A stretch of DNA of 64,000 bases, from positions 353,631 through 417,630 of the forward strand of contig LNAC01000742.1 of NCBI GenBank assembly GCA_002007465.1. The letters run 5' to 3'. The position numbers and the translations under genes are program-made. The notes beneath the pieces were generated by a model. That model saw only the letters and a program-made list of their open reading frames with translations, searched no databases and was not told the DNA's origin. This document shows, piece after piece, positions 1 to 12,599 of the stretch; the first letter of the stretch is position 1; the number at the start of each line of letters is the position of its first letter. The DNA is from Ailurus styani. Its lineage: Eukaryota; Chordata; Mammalia; Carnivora; Ailuridae.

Positions 1-242
1 CATTATGCTCGCTCACATCCATCCCTCACTTCACATTTTCTTGACCAAATCATCTGTCCAATGGAATTACTCCATATTTCTTTTTGAGATATATCAATGG
101 AGTTTACATAACATGGCAGATAGACACTTTGGCTTTATCAACTTATAAAATCATAAGAAAAAAATTAGGTTACTTTTAACATCTTTGAATGAGACCTCTT
201 TTATCAATAGAAATGTGTCAATTACTTTAAAAAGACAAACAC

Positions 243-405
243 CTGGGAGCCTGGGTGGCTCAGTGTTAAGCATCCAACTCTTCATCTCAGCTCAAACCTT
301 GATCTCTGGGTTGTAAGTTCAAGACCTGCATTGGGCTTCACACTGGTCATGGAGTCTACTTAAAAATAAATAAATAAATAAAAATTAAAATGAAAAAAAA
401 AAGAG
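243..405 (+). mobile_element. Old caniform SINEC element
   Basis: A tRNA-derived carnivore SINE. The head (GGAGCCTGGGTGGCTCAGTG) keeps the A-box-like TGGCTCAGTG, and the tail is an AAATAAATAAATAAA run followed by an A-rich stretch. The middle reads 'AAGCATCCAACTCTT', the older caniform form rather than the 'TTAAAGCCTCTGCC' form of the young copies here. The CT-rich region is missing, so the copy is short and decayed. No clear target-site duplication is visible. Confidence 0.85.
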
Positions 406-776
406 AAAAACCAAAACAAAAAAGCTGGCTGTTTCAAGTCTTTTCCCAGTCCCAGAGCTTTCTTAGACCCCAGGTGAGCTGTCGGTAGAACACTCACCCC
501 ATCCACATTATCTTGCACTTCACTTATCTACACTAAAACTCATTATTTCTCTTACCCATTCATATTTTCTATAAAATAACCTTTATTTTCATCATTTTGA
601 AAATCTAAGATATTTGTAGACCAGAAATTGTTATGATGCAGCATTCTAAACTCTATCATTTTTTAATGTGAAGACTTTTATTGAGCATGATTTGAATTGG
701 TGATAATAGCATGTATTATAGGGGCTTTAAATTTGGAATTATTATAAAATCCTGTGACTTATGTAAGATCTACTGC
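406..776. other. Single-copy AT-rich DNA, nothing recognised
   Basis: No repeat, open frame of note or regulatory cluster was recognised here. Confidence 0.5.
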
Positions 777-790
777 TATAAGGACTTTCT

Positions 791-997
791 TTTTTTTTTT
801 TTTAAAGATTTTATTTATTTATTTGACACAGAGAGAGAGATTACAAGTAGGCAGAGAGGCAGGCAGAGAGACAGTGAGAGGAGGAAGCAGGCTCCCTGCC
901 GAGCAGAGAGCCCGATGTGGGCCTGGATCCCAGGACACTGAGATCATGACCTGAGCCGAAAGCAGAGGCTTTAACCCACTGAGCCACCCAGGCGCCC
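791..997 (-). mobile_element. Young mustelid-type SINEC element
   Basis: Full-length minus-strand SINE. On the plus strand it begins with a T-run and AAAGATTTTATTTATTTATT, passes a GA-rich block, and ends GAGCCACCCAGGCGCCC. It is flanked by a 14-bp direct repeat, TATAAGGACTTTCT at 777-790 and TATAAGGAATTTCT at 998-1011, with one mismatch. That is the target-site duplication of L1-mediated insertion. Confidence 0.95.
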
Positions 998-1011
998 TAT
1001 AAGGAATTTCT

Positions 1012-1957
1012 TAAGAGCTGCGCATACTTAACATTTAAAACTGTTGATATGGCAGAAATAAAAATTTCCCTTTAAGATTGTCCTTTATTGAAAGGTTGTT
1101 CAAGGCAAATTGAAGCAATTTATTTATAAATATGTTATAAAATATACTGGCAGTTTTTGAAAAAGAGGGCCTTTTCAAACAAAACATTCTTGGGTAGACC
1201 TTGAAGACTGCTGAATATCCCATGGAGAAAGATAAGCACCTAAGTGAGAAATGAAGAAAGCTGGCTCTATCACAAGGTCTCTTCATGGAAATAAAGAACA
1301 TGAGAAAATTAATAAATCCTACAATAAAGAAAAATATTTAAATCTTAAGTTTACAGGCTCAGAGGCAGTAAATAACTTGCAAAAGTCAGAGCTTATCTCT
1401 AGGGAACAGGAGGGTAAAATATTTTGCTTAGATGAAGACTCTTCACAAATCTCTCAAACACTTCAGCAGACTTCCTTGTTTAAGAGTTAAAAGCAGTGAT
1501 GAGTTTGAAAAAGTGTAACAGCTGGTTCTCCCAGGGCAGAAGATGGGAGATGGGTAAGGAAGGAAAGAGGAAGCTCTAATATGTAGTGTTTGTCAACTTC
1601 TGTGGTACAGATACTCCTACTATGTGTGCCTTCAAGCTACCAAACTGATGTCTCTGTATTTGGGTAAAAATGTGAGCTCTGTGAGCTGGTATGAGTTGGC
1701 TCCACCACACCTTTAGAAAAGAAAGGAAAACTAACTGTGATACAGATTGCACCATATACAAATAAATATGAAAAAACAGTTTGCATTATAGGACCAGTAA
1801 AACTGGGTATACAACTTTAGATTTTTATTATCTTCATGGTTCTTTCATAATTTAGCATGGATATACTAAGAAGTTGCAGTGGATCAGGTAGGATAATAAG
1901 ATTTCAAATCTACTCAAATACACTATTCTTTCTTCCTATCTATCTCTCCACAATATA
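1012..1957. other. Single-copy DNA, nothing recognised
   Basis: AT-rich sequence with no repeat or gene-like structure that I recognise. Short open frames (60-90 codons) on both strands have no recognisable domain or codon pattern. Confidence 0.5.
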
Positions 1958-2120
1958 AAAATATATCTATATCATATATCACATATCTTCATACAAAATG
2001 ACATAATATGTGTATATATGTCTATGTATACAACATATATGCATACTGCATATGTATACCATGTACATTACAGACTGTATATGTATAGATATATGAATAC
2101 ATATTTATACATATACACAA
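1958..2120. repeat. AT-rich low-complexity tract (TATG/TATA-like)
   Basis: Irregular alternation of ATAT, CATAT and TGTATA units over about 160 bases. This is a degenerate simple repeat with no clean period. Confidence 0.7.
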
Positions 2121-2224
2121 AATGAGCAAGTCAAAATTTACTCTATAGATTAATGGAAACAGATGAAGAGATCAACTCCAGGTATTCCCAAAGCAAATGG
2201 AGAAATGGTGGTGTGTTCACCAGA

Positions 2225-2395
2225 AAAAAAACACAGATTTTAAAACCAGAAAAACCTGGATTCAGATGCCCAGATCTGAACTCTTAAATAACTCTTTTGA
2301 CCTAGTCAAACCTAAGTTTATTTATTTATTTAATCTAGATAATACCAATCCTGATGGGATAATTCTTGGCACTTAGTTGGAGCTCATAACATTTT
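2225..2395 (+). mobile_element. MIR-like ancient SINE relic
   Basis: The order of blocks fits MIR in plus orientation: 'ACCTGGATTCAGATGCCCAG', a 'TAACTCTTTTGACCTAGTCA' block, then a 'TAGATAATACC' block and 'TTCTTGGCACTTAGTTGGAG' near the end. Divergence is high, as expected for an old mammalian repeat. Confidence 0.55.
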
Positions 2396-3312
2396 AAATC
2401 CCAAACTCTGTCAACATCCCCCACAAAAAACATTCCATAAAAGAATAGTTAATCCTTCAGGTTATCAAACCAATAACCATTCCTCTTCTTACTTTTGACC
2501 ATACTGTTATATAAAATAACTTGCATTTTTATTATACAAGTTTTAGTTCAGGTATTTTCTGCCAATTGTAGCCAGTAGTATCCTAATGGATACCAACAGG
2601 AATAAACAGGCTAAGAGAGTCCCAGTGAGATTTAACATGATATATGTAAAGCACCAAGTGGAATGCTTGAAACAAAGTACACTAGTTGCCCACACAGCTA
2701 CTAAGTCATTTCTTCTCTTCCTCTTATAACTTTAGAAGGATGGACAAATAGTAATCTTTGAAATAGCATGCAAGATTAATGTGAAAATGAGCTATGCAAT
2801 GAGAATGAGCTCCAGAACAGGTACATCATTTATTAGTCCTATGACTGGGGGAAACTCCAGTCATAAAATTCCAAGCCTTCTCCAATCCCTCGGTTGTCCA
2901 TTTATTTTAAAGGACCTAATTTGCCAAGTGAAAATTATTACTGTGAGAAGTAACCAAGGAAAAGTAAGTGACAAGATTTCACAGACAACTGGTGCTTGAT
3001 AAACATCAGTAAACCTGTTTCTTCACAAGCCCCTACATAGAAGAGGTCTAGAAGCAGGATAAAATAAACAGCAAATGTGTCCTAAAGACTCTGCAGAGCT
3101 ACCAACTAGAGGCTTATAGAAACTACTACACTTCTTGGTAAATCCATTCAAGTCTTTCATGCAATTTCAAAGTATAGAGGTATAATCATTATTAATATTA
3201 AAGTACTCTCCAATTATTTTCTTAACAGACTATAGTTTTATCCTAGTGCCTGCACTTTGCCATGATATAGCTCAAGCTCTTTTATGTTTTGTAATAAATA
3301 AAAGGGAATTAA
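2396..3312. other. Single-copy DNA, nothing recognised
   Basis: No interspersed repeat or coding structure recognised. A 72-codon open frame at 2781-2999 has no recognisable domain. Confidence 0.5.
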
Positions 3313-3523
3313 TTTTTTTAAGATTATTTGAGAGAGAGAGACAGAGATAGGGAGAGGGAGAGAGAAATGCACAAGTGTGGGGAGGGGCAGAGGGAGAGAA
3401 TCTTCAAGCAGACTCCCCCCAGTGGGTGCAGAGCCCAACAAGGGGCTTGATTCTAGGACCCACGAGATCATGACCTGAGCTGAAATCAAGAGTTGGATGC
3501 TTAACTGAGCCACCCAGGTGCCA
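3313..3523 (-). mobile_element. Old caniform SINEC element
   Basis: Minus-strand SINE. The plus strand reads TTTTTTAAGATTATTTGAGA, then a GA-rich block, 'GATCATGACCTGAGCTGAAA' and a terminal 'GAGCCACCCAGGTGCCA'. Internally it has 'GAGTTGGATGCTTAACTGAG', the complement of the older 'TTAAGCATCCAACTC' head, so it belongs to the older subfamily layer. Confidence 0.9.
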
Positions 3524-3594
3524 CTAAAAAGTGAATTATTTAATGCAAAACTATAATGAAGACAAAGATAACTACTACTTTCTGCACTTTCTAA

Positions 3595-3770
3595 TACACT
3601 TTATATGCATTGATTCATTTGATCTTCCTTATAAATTCTAATGGGACATGGATCATATTAACTTTATTTTACAGATGGGAATACTCAAATTTCTGAGAAT
3701 TTACTTTTCAAGAATTACAAAACTGGGAGCATCAGGAAAAAGAAAATTCAGATCTAATTCCAAAGTCTAT
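3595..3770 (-). mobile_element. MIR-like ancient SINE relic
   Basis: MIR-like blocks in minus orientation: 'TTATATGCATTGATTCATTT', 'ATTTTACAGATGGGAATACT' and a degenerate 'AGATCTAATTCCAAAGTCTA' near the right end. Strongly diverged. Confidence 0.5.
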
Positions 3771-6700
3771 ATATTTTCAAACCTTTACTGCATCATAATA
3801 GGAGACATTTAGGACTCCAAAAAAACCAATGTTTTCATCTGTCCCCATCTCTTTGAAATGATTTATTGTTATCCTTAAACAAGCCATATATGAAACTATA
3901 AAACTGATACCCTCACAGCCTGCCATTTTATAAACTTTTTAGTATTTTCCTCTTGATCCTGATGGCATGTACATTTCACATTAAAACACTTTCAAAACAA
4001 CTTTTTAGCATGCCAATAGTATTGTGGTACATAGAACATTCAATCAGGCTGTGTTTTCCTACCTTGCCAATATTTGTCAACATTTTTATTTTATCATTTT
4101 AATATCATTCATTTTATCCATGAGGTAAAATTATCAAATGAACCTCGGTGTGGTTAATGCACCCCTGTGCATCAGCCATCCCACTACCACCACATGGTGA
4201 TGAAACTTTTGTAAACACTGTCAATAGGGCCACATGACTTGAAGAGAGTGAAAAATAGAATATGTGCAATAAGGTTGTGACAAAAAACTCTTAGCATAAT
4301 TGAGTAACTTCTGAACTGTTTGGATATGCTTTCTCTTACATGTTCTTGTCTTTTGAAATGAAAAAAATATTGCCTTCGTTACCCACAGACTACAATGATG
4401 AATGCTCAATAAATTTTGAAAATAATATATAATTAAAGATTTTTTAACTCAAAAGATATTACAGCAATTAAAGTCTGAAGTACAACTTAAAACCACCAAG
4501 GCATACAAATATTTCACGGAAATTCCTAAGCAACTGTTTACATTTTATAGATAAGAACATATGTATATAATGTTTAAATTGTATGTTGCCAAAAAAACTC
4601 ACTATTTTAAAACATCAGCTAGCAACTATTTATCCCATTTTAATTAATAAAAATTGCTCCATAATGATACTTCTATATAAAATGTTATTTATATTTTAAA
4701 TGTAGAATATATGTAATTAATCATAACATATAAGGAATCATAATACAAATTTTATAATAAATCTATTAATAACGCCTGTGTAATGATTATATAGTATTTA
4801 TTATTAACTCTATACATAAATAATAGACATATAGATAAATTGTCCTGGGAAAAGAGATACTTCTTTCAGCTTTCTAGGAGTAAAAATAAAATTTTAGCTT
4901 GGATTTAAAGATAGAGAGATACCTTTCCCTGGAGAACTGGGTGCCATTCTTTTTTATCTCCTCAAGGACTTCATGCTTGCCCTTTACTTTCCCGTCTCTC
5001 TTTCACATTAAAAAAAAGGGGGTGGGGGGTAGAAAGCTATGTGAGTAACTAAAAGAGGAGCTACCTTTTGTTACTCTTGAAGTATTCAGTCTGAAGAAAA
5101 ATACTAGATGGGAAGTTATAACATAACTTCAATCTGTCAACTAGAATGATAGACATGAAAGAATCACAGTGGGTAATGGCAGGAGAAGTAAAGCTGGCAA
5201 AGCAAATGAAAATGTTAAGGCAGAGTTAAAAATTTCTATTCGATTCGGAAAGCAATGGACAGAGAAACTGAAAGGGAGAAACAGAACAGAGGTCAAGACC
5301 TACTGGACAAAATTGGTCCAGAATTATTTTTTTATCACATAAAATATGCCTAAGAATTGAAAATGATGAACTCCAGGATACCGCTGAAAAGGAAATTAGA
5401 ATCTTTCAAATATGAGGTTGACAGTGTCGACAGTGGGAGCAGGTAGACAAACGGTGGCACTCTGATTATTTGATTCAGAACAACATTCTTTGAATGATCT
5501 GCTCACAAAATTTGAAAATTGTGGGAAAGTGCCGCATGCATTTACCTTTTTGTGCCATTAAGGTGTCATTTTGTTGTTATTGTTGTTCATACCATATGTC
5601 ATCCCTAATTAGACCATAAACCTGAGTTTGATTAGAAAGAAAAGGCTGAGAAGTACAAAATATCTGCTGATTCAAAGTATAACCTTCAACTATTCTAGTA
5701 TAAGGAAGTCTTAATAATCCAAAAGCAAAACCAAAACAAATTAAAAAAAAAAAGAGAGATCTTCTGCCAGTGTTTGAATGTCAAAGAGGTATTTAAGCAT
5801 ATGTAATAAATTGACCAAAATCTGTAAAATTCCACAATAAAGTTATATAAAAGTCTTTCATTCATTAGCAAAACCAGCAGTATTCAATAAGATGTATTTA
5901 AAAAACATCAAAATTTTGAACTCTGAAAATTCAAAGTGGCAAGCTCCTTCCACAAAAGAAAGGAGTGTTCTTAACTGTCACACACTGAGCATTCCAAATA
6001 GTAGTGATAGAAGTTGAGAAAGTTTATTATCCAAGTAAGTGGGAGAAAGCAAAATCCAATCAGCTGGTCTGACTATCCAAAGTCATAATTTACTGAACTT
6101 CTCTTTCATGCTTTCAGTCTGTTTTTCCTTGTCTCTCTCCAGGGTCTCCTTTCTTCCTAATCCCTCCTCCTGTATTTCTGTTTCTTTGTCTCTATCTCTG
6201 GCTTCGTTTTCCCAAGATTCCTTTTCTTACCTCTCACTTTTACCCTATATTTCTTCTTCCCCTGATCTCTGAAAAGTGCAGGGTACTATTATCAGAATGT
6301 AGATTCCCAGGGATTTTGACAAGGTCGCAATAAAATATGCTACAGGCAAAAATTCACATTTGCATTCTAGTGTTAGAAGTAAAGCTATTAAAATGCAGAA
6401 ATTTAAAAAAAGAGAGTTTAAAATGAATTTGAAATAGTAGCTATTGAAATGCCTGTGGTGTAGATCAAAACCAAAATTGCTAATATAGCTATGCCCTTTG
6501 CCTTCTTATTCATAGTCACCAAAAATTGCTGCCTCTTTATTTATTAAAAGATTTTTATCTCTGCTGAACTCAGATAAGTTGCAAAATAATGATGTTCCCC
6601 ACATAAATTAAGTCTCTGCTCAACTCTGTTTCATAAAAATTTTAGTGTACTTTGGAAGTCAAAAAATTTATTAATGATATTTTTGGCCTTGGTCATTATT

Positions 6701-7530
6701 TTTTGAGTTTTGATTCTTACTTTTTAAGACTATTCACCCCAAGTTGTCTTTGATTCCATAGCATATTTCAAGCCAAGAACAGACAGAACCTTTAAGACAT
6801 AGTCACATTAAAACTATGCCTTCCCAACAAATTACGTTCCCCTAAAAGCCACTCCTTCCAACACGACCTCATCCTAGGTAGGTAAGGCATTTTCATGGTG
6901 TTTAGCTCACAAAAAACTTCTATGTTAATTAGGTTTATGTACTTAAAGCAAGAAACATGCTTCTCTGGGTCATGTGATGAGTAACTCTGCAGATAGAAGT
7001 TGGTGGTGATTGAAGCCATGAGTGTGAATTAATGAATTACAGAGGCTACGGAGAATGAAAAGGGGGCCAACAAGCACTCTCTGGATCAGGTGGGTTAACA
7101 GCTGACCCAGCAGCCAAGTCAGCCTCACTTTTCCTAGAGCTAAAATTCTCATTGTTTTGCTGGGCTGGCTGAGACCCCAGATAAAAACCGGAGGCTGGCA
7201 GGGGAAAACCCATGCAGAAGAAAGTCAAGAGGCAATCTCAGGAATTAGGGATTTCTAATCTCAGGATTAGAAAGCACACTTAGCTCCCATTTCATTTTGA
7301 ATTAAGCCTTCAGAGGACTAGCATTTCCATAACTGTCATTATTTCCCAACTTTGTAAATTCCGTTTATTCTCTATGAACTAACCATAACAACTCATACAA
7401 ATTAGACAATACTTGACATGCTTTTTTTGAAAACTGCATTGTAAAAGATGGATTAGAAATTACGGTTTACCAGTGTTCTGAAGGGGAAAGGAGTTCAAGA
7501 CAAAGAAAGTGTCATAAAAGGTGAAAGAGA

Positions 7531-7535
<5 letters not shown>
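3771..7535. other. 3.8 kb of single-copy AT-rich DNA
   Basis: No SINEC insertion, no L1 fragment and no gene recognised. 4560-4840 is very AT-rich. 6110-6270 is pyrimidine-rich (irregular CT and TTTC runs) without a clean repeat unit. Short open frames here have no recognisable domains. Confidence 0.5.
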
Positions 7536-7576
<41 letters not shown>

Positions 7577-7593
7577 GCGAGCGAGCGAGAGAG
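7536..7593. repeat. (AG)19 microsatellite with GAGC extension
   Basis: A pure AG dinucleotide run spans 7536-7573 (19 units). It is followed by TGAGCGAGCGAGCGAGAGAG, a degenerate GAGC extension. Length polymorphism is likely. Confidence 0.95.
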
Positions 7594-8639
7594 CAGCATA
7601 AGCAGGTCACACCCTTGGCAAGAGGAAAGAAATAAGGTCTTGAGTTGTGGATCTGCGATCTGGAAATATAAAGATAGCATCACTTGCCCTCATTGCATGA
7701 GGATGAAGAGACTGACCTGGGTAGAAAAACAAAGAATGGAAAGACACATATGGAGACTTACTGGAGTTCAATTCACAGCAGTTTAAGGGTGGAAGGGGAT
7801 AATGGGAACTAGGATAGTTTTCCCTCCCCCACCAAAATCTTTTATTTAGTTCAAGAAATGGAAGGGGAGAAGGAAGAAAAGGAGTCTCTCCCCCCAAAAA
7901 ATTTATTGTGGGAGGCAATCCCTCAGAAGGATACAATACTACCCATACACACCTTCAGAGTTCAATTTTCATATAGACCACCCTGCTGAATCTAACCTAA
8001 GGAAATGAGGAGAAACACTGGACGAAGAGTCACCCCAAGTCTAAGGCTTTGAAACTAGGGTAGGAGTCAGGGCAGCGGTTTAATTGTGAGTGGTTTCTGC
8101 AAAGGAATCACCTTAAGGAAGGTCAGTAGAGATGCACTTTGAAGGGTCCAGGGTGGTGCACTGGGATGGTTTCCCATGCATCCCCTCGAGTTCCTTGTGG
8201 CAGGAGGAAAGAAGGTTCTGTCTCAAGACAGAAATATTATAAAAATAGTGTAGATTTTGGAAATGGAAGCTGGTTCTTCTTTAAATACTCAGCAAAAGCC
8301 AGTCAGCAATGAGGAAAGGAATCAGATAAAGTCAAATAATAGATGGCAATAGTCATTAAAAAGTGCCAAACTCAATACAAAAAATAGGAATAAAGGCAAG
8401 AGCAAAATACTAAGAACCACCCAAAATAAAAGATGTGGCGGTATATGTACAAGCATGGTGAGCTAGAGGGCAAGAAAATGGAAACTTACTGCACCAGCTT
8501 TGGAACAGAAGCATTTCATGACACTTGAACAGAATCAGGGGAAGAAAGGGAAATGAGGTTTCCCCGATTCTTCTAATAAGAATACAGGTTACAAGAGATT
8601 CAAAATACTTTTAAAAGATACTACTTACATCTTTTTTTG
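7594..8639. other. Single-copy DNA, nothing recognised
   Basis: No repeat recognised. A 109-codon minus-strand open frame at 7607-7936 is proline- and serine-rich, has no recognisable domain and overlaps purine-rich sequence. I regard it as chance. Confidence 0.45.
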
Positions 8640-8790
8640 CTTATAAAATATAGATAAGATCATCTATTTTCTGTATTTATCATGAGGATTAAGTACAGTA
8701 ATCTTTCAAAGCATTAAGCACAGTGTCCAGCATCCAGTGAGTGTTCAGTAGATGTTAATACATGTCAGTTATTACTATTATTACCATTAC
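8640..8790 (+). mobile_element. MIR-like ancient SINE relic
   Basis: Plus-strand MIR-like order: 'CATGAGGATTAAGTACAGTA', 'AAAGCATTAAGCACAGTGTC', 'CAGTGAGTGTTCAGTAGATG', ending in an ATT-rich run. This is the 3' half of the element. Confidence 0.7.
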
Positions 8791-11385
8791 TATTATTTAA
8801 AGGTAACATTGAAGACAAAAGAAAGTAAAAAGCAATAAGGAACGCCGTAAGTAAGGACTAAAATGAAGTGCAGGAAGAACATAGTGATTTTCAGTTTCTC
8901 AGAAACCAAAGAGCGTAACAATCTCACCGAAAGAAAAATTCATCTACCTAAAGTAGTTCTTAAAGAGAAACCATAAATTTAGGTCATTTCTATAAACAGA
9001 AACTTCCCTTTGCGTATGCAGTTTGACACAAATAATGTATCCCAGTTTAATATTTTAATATAGTTGTGTCCTTGATGGAAATGATATTCCTCTCCCCTCC
9101 CCAAATGACACTATTCAAAGAGAAGAGCTGCTCTCTCCTCTTCACACAGCAATCCACGTATCCCACCAAGTCAACAGGATCTGCACCTCCAGCGGAAATG
9201 CTGAGGCACAGCTTAAACACCGAAAGTTTCTGAAGCTTGAGAGAACTAATAAAAAGCTCCCTGATTTGACCAACAGATTCATTAATGGAAAAACATGCAC
9301 TTAGTATTCAAGTAATCTTATTGTTATGTAAAATTATTTTCTTAAATCAGATGCACATTTGTATGGGATGAAAGCATCGTGTCATATAATTGTTATAATT
9401 TTTGTCAAGTTAAATTAATTTGAAATAGTGTGATAGAGCTTAATACACATTTTACCTCTTGTAAAACACATTAGAATACGATTAGCATGCAGTACTCCAT
9501 CTCAACTGGAAAAGAAAGAAATCAGTGTGACCAATGGAAATGTTATTTGCTATTAACTAGCTGAAACAGCGGCAGGTCTAAAGTATCTGCATCTCATTTT
9601 GGATTTAATTATTGCAATAACATCTCATTTGCTTCAAGGTATTACAATTATCTCCTGTTTTAAATTGAAAGGTATTTTAGAATGAATGCAGTTAATGAAG
9701 CAAAAGGTTCAAAATGTCCAGAGCATTGAGTTTAAAGTAGAACAACCTACATTTTAAACAAATCCTTACTAAAACAGTGCATGTGAAATGCATTTCCTTT
9801 CATCAAAACCCCAGTGTATGTGCCATCGAGTGAGGTATAATGATTTTTTTTCTGATTTCAATGCTATTAAGCAGGAAAATGACATTAGGCACAGATTGAT
9901 AATAGGCATTGACATTAATCAAGCTCTAAAAAAAGCTCACTTTCAGAAGTTCACAAGATACCATTTGCAAGTATGAAATATTCACTTAATTTTCTGTAAG
10001 ACAAAACTGTTTAAAAAATGTAATCAAATGAAGCTTCAAATCTGATATATATCAACAGCAAGCCATTATCTTGTTCTTAATTAGCCATTCTTGAAATAAT
10101 TCAAAATATATTTTTTTTAAATATTCGGCACAAATGTCAGTGGTTAGGATCTTTTAAATTCAAGACCTCTTTAATTAGAAGTATCTTTAGTTTGTGTGTT
10201 TTAAAGACCTAACAATGTAAGATGATCCAAACTTCTATTAATTTTACAGACTATCTGTATCCATGAACTGAGTCCTTTAGAAATCTCAGTGAAGGAGATT
10301 ATTTTCTTTGGTAGGGATGTGTGAACAGGAGACAGGAATACACTGAAGCAGCTCAGGTTAGGGCGGACTTGGCCACTGGGCATGGCAGGGGCAGGGGGTG
10401 GGAATGGCTTTGGGGCCCAAGAAAATGTCCTAATTTCTTGTGTAATCAGAAGGAGAAAAATGAATATAATCTAGCTTGGATTCTCTCTCTCTCTCTCTGA
10501 GAAAGAAAGAGTGACAACTCTGGGGTTTCACCCCCATTTAATGGGGTTAGAGAGTGAGGGAGTCAGGTAGTCAAATGTGCCTTGGGGATAAGAAAGATGA
10601 CTCAGCTCTGGAGATTTACATAAAAATCTCATGGATCTTAAGTATAGAAGGTACCACTGGCCTCAAACTAACTAGAAAACCTCCAGATATTCTGTCTCTT
10701 AGGCCCTTGCTCAGTCTCCAAGGCTTCCTTGGCTTTTTGTGTCTGCTTCTCTCTGTGACTTGACTTTACTGCATCTCGACACAGCCCTCCACTTGCACAG
10801 ATTCTTTGCCCCTGAGGCTCTCTAACCTTCCTGTTCAGATCTCCAGAGAGAACTGACTTAATCTGGTTGTCCTACCTGGTATCAGCCCCATCCCTTTGAC
10901 CATCCCTCTTGAGGCCTTGGGCAGGCCCATTCTCTAATCAGGGCAGAGGTTGGGTTGGGAGTGGGAGGGTCAAACTAATCTCTTACTGTTTTACATTGCT
11001 GGGGTTCTTCCTAAAAATAATTCACCCCATTTTATTCTTCCACTTACTGTACTAGTTAATGTGATTATAATGACCTGATGGATTTATTTTGAATGAGAAC
11101 AAAGATTATTTCTCAATAATTTATAAGTATAATTACTCAATTCATCTCATACTTATAAGAAATTATATTTTAATCTTTAGCCCATTTGATTGGTTATATT
11201 AATTAACACTCAAATTGGAAGCAACTGATACATAGGTAAAATTAAACTCATTTGTTTCTTCACTGAATATGATTTTTTATAATAAGTTATGTATATTTGA
11301 AATAATTTTCTATTCCAAATATACACACATATACATACAGATATCAGAAATGATTTTACCTCACTCTAACAAAAAATATTTAACT
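8791..11385. other. Single-copy DNA, possible conserved non-coding block at 9400-10080
   Basis: No interspersed repeat recognised. 9400-10080 is rich in ATTA/TAAT cores, free of simple repeats and uninterrupted by insertions, which is the texture of some conserved non-coding elements; conservation itself cannot be seen here. A short (CT)n run lies at 10481-10499. 11100-11385 is very AT-rich. Confidence 0.4.
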
Positions 11386-11399
11386 AAAGGAGTTTCTTA

Positions 11400-11591
11400 G
11401 GGGTGCCTGAGTGGCTCAGTGGGTTAAAGCCCCTGCCTTTGGCTCAGGTCATGATCTCAGGGTCCTGGGATCGAGCCCCGCATCAGGCCCCTTTTCGCTG
11501 GGGAGCCTGCTTCCTCCTCTCTCTGCCTGCCTCTCTGCCTACTTGTAATCTCTCTCTCTGTCAAATAAATAAATAAAATCCTTAAAAAAAA
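11400..11591 (+). mobile_element. Young mustelid-type SINEC element
   Basis: Full-length copy with head GGGTGCCTGAGTGGCTCAGT, 'GGGTTAAAGCCCCTGCC', CT-rich body and an AAATAAATAAAATCC plus poly-A tail. A perfect 14-bp target-site duplication, AAAGGAGTTTCTTA, lies at 11386-11399 and 11592-11605. Confidence 0.96.
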
Positions 11592-11904
11592 AAAGGAGTT
11601 TCTTAAGTTGTATGGATATATAATGCAGACATGGTATGAGGAAGGAAAATATTTATAGAACACAATCAATTCAAGAAGATGTGATTTAAACTCTATTTCA
11701 GCTTTATATTAAGACCAATTATAATAAGATCTAACAGATGATCAGGTCAAATAGGCTATACAAAATCAAACAGATGAGCTTTTAGTCACTAGTATGGTCA
11801 CTGTCGGCAAATTCTTTGTTCAACACAATTGTAATTATAACTGAAATTATGGGTGAATGTAACATTATATATGCACTAAAAAATTACATATCCCTGTTGT
11901 AATA

Positions 11905-12100
11905 TTGACATTTAATAAGTGCTTATTATGTCCCTGGACTTGTTCTCAGGACTTAATTTATGTATCTCATATTATCCTACAACAAATAATATTGTTATCC
12001 CCATTACATAGATGTGGAAATGAATGCACAGAGATATTAAGTAACTTCCTCAAGGTCAAAAAGCCAGTAAGTAGCAGAGCCAAAATATGATCACAGCCAG
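11905..12100 (-). mobile_element. MIR relic
   Basis: Good MIR match in minus orientation: 'AATAAGTGCTTATTATGTCC', 'TTATCCCCATTACATAGATG', 'AAGTAACTTCCTCAAGGTCA' and 'AGTAAGTAGCAGAGCCAAAA', all in the expected order. Confidence 0.85.
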
Positions 12101-12599
12101 CTTCGCTCACAGCATATGTTCAAACACACTGCTGCCACACAAACAGAGACATAAAGAGACGTGCTGGACACATACAGTTACCTCCATAACTCACAACAAA
12201 CTTCTCTTCCTTGTAGGCTAGGTGTAGCAAAATTTTACATTCACGAAAGTAAATTTTTTCTGCTTTAACTATATTGCCATATCTTTTACTTCTTCAGCTC
12301 ATTCTTGATATATTCAATTTATATATTAACCCTCAAATCAGAAGAAAGTTCAAAGTTTAGGAACCTGAGAGATGTCGTTTTTTTGGTCCACACTCAGAAC
12401 ACCAGGAACAAGGAAATTATAGGGACAGATATATTAATGGAATATAACATGGTTTATATCTTTTCTTCACTTTTATCTTGTACTTAGGGATATGTTTTAT
12501 TGTTCACATTTTATTAATGAGAAAAGAAGCTAACAGAAAATGAATAACTTACCTAAAAGTAGGTACCTGCCAGTTAGAACATGTGCTGATTATTCTCAA

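Noticed and set aside
1958..2120. AT-rich tract considered as a matrix attachment or replication origin
   Set aside because: No defining motif can be supported from sequence alone; it reads as degenerate TATA/CATA low complexity.
7536..7593. GA run considered as a CRISPR-like or regulatory array
   Set aside because: It is a simple dinucleotide microsatellite with no spacers. CRISPR arrays are not expected in a mammalian genome.
7607..7936. 109-codon minus-strand open frame
   Set aside because: Low-complexity proline/serine-rich translation of purine-rich DNA, with no domain or conserved structure visible.
11400..11470. tRNA-like A and B boxes in SINE heads
   Set aside because: These are the tRNA-derived heads of SINEs. 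No free-standing tRNA with a complete cloverleaf was recognised.
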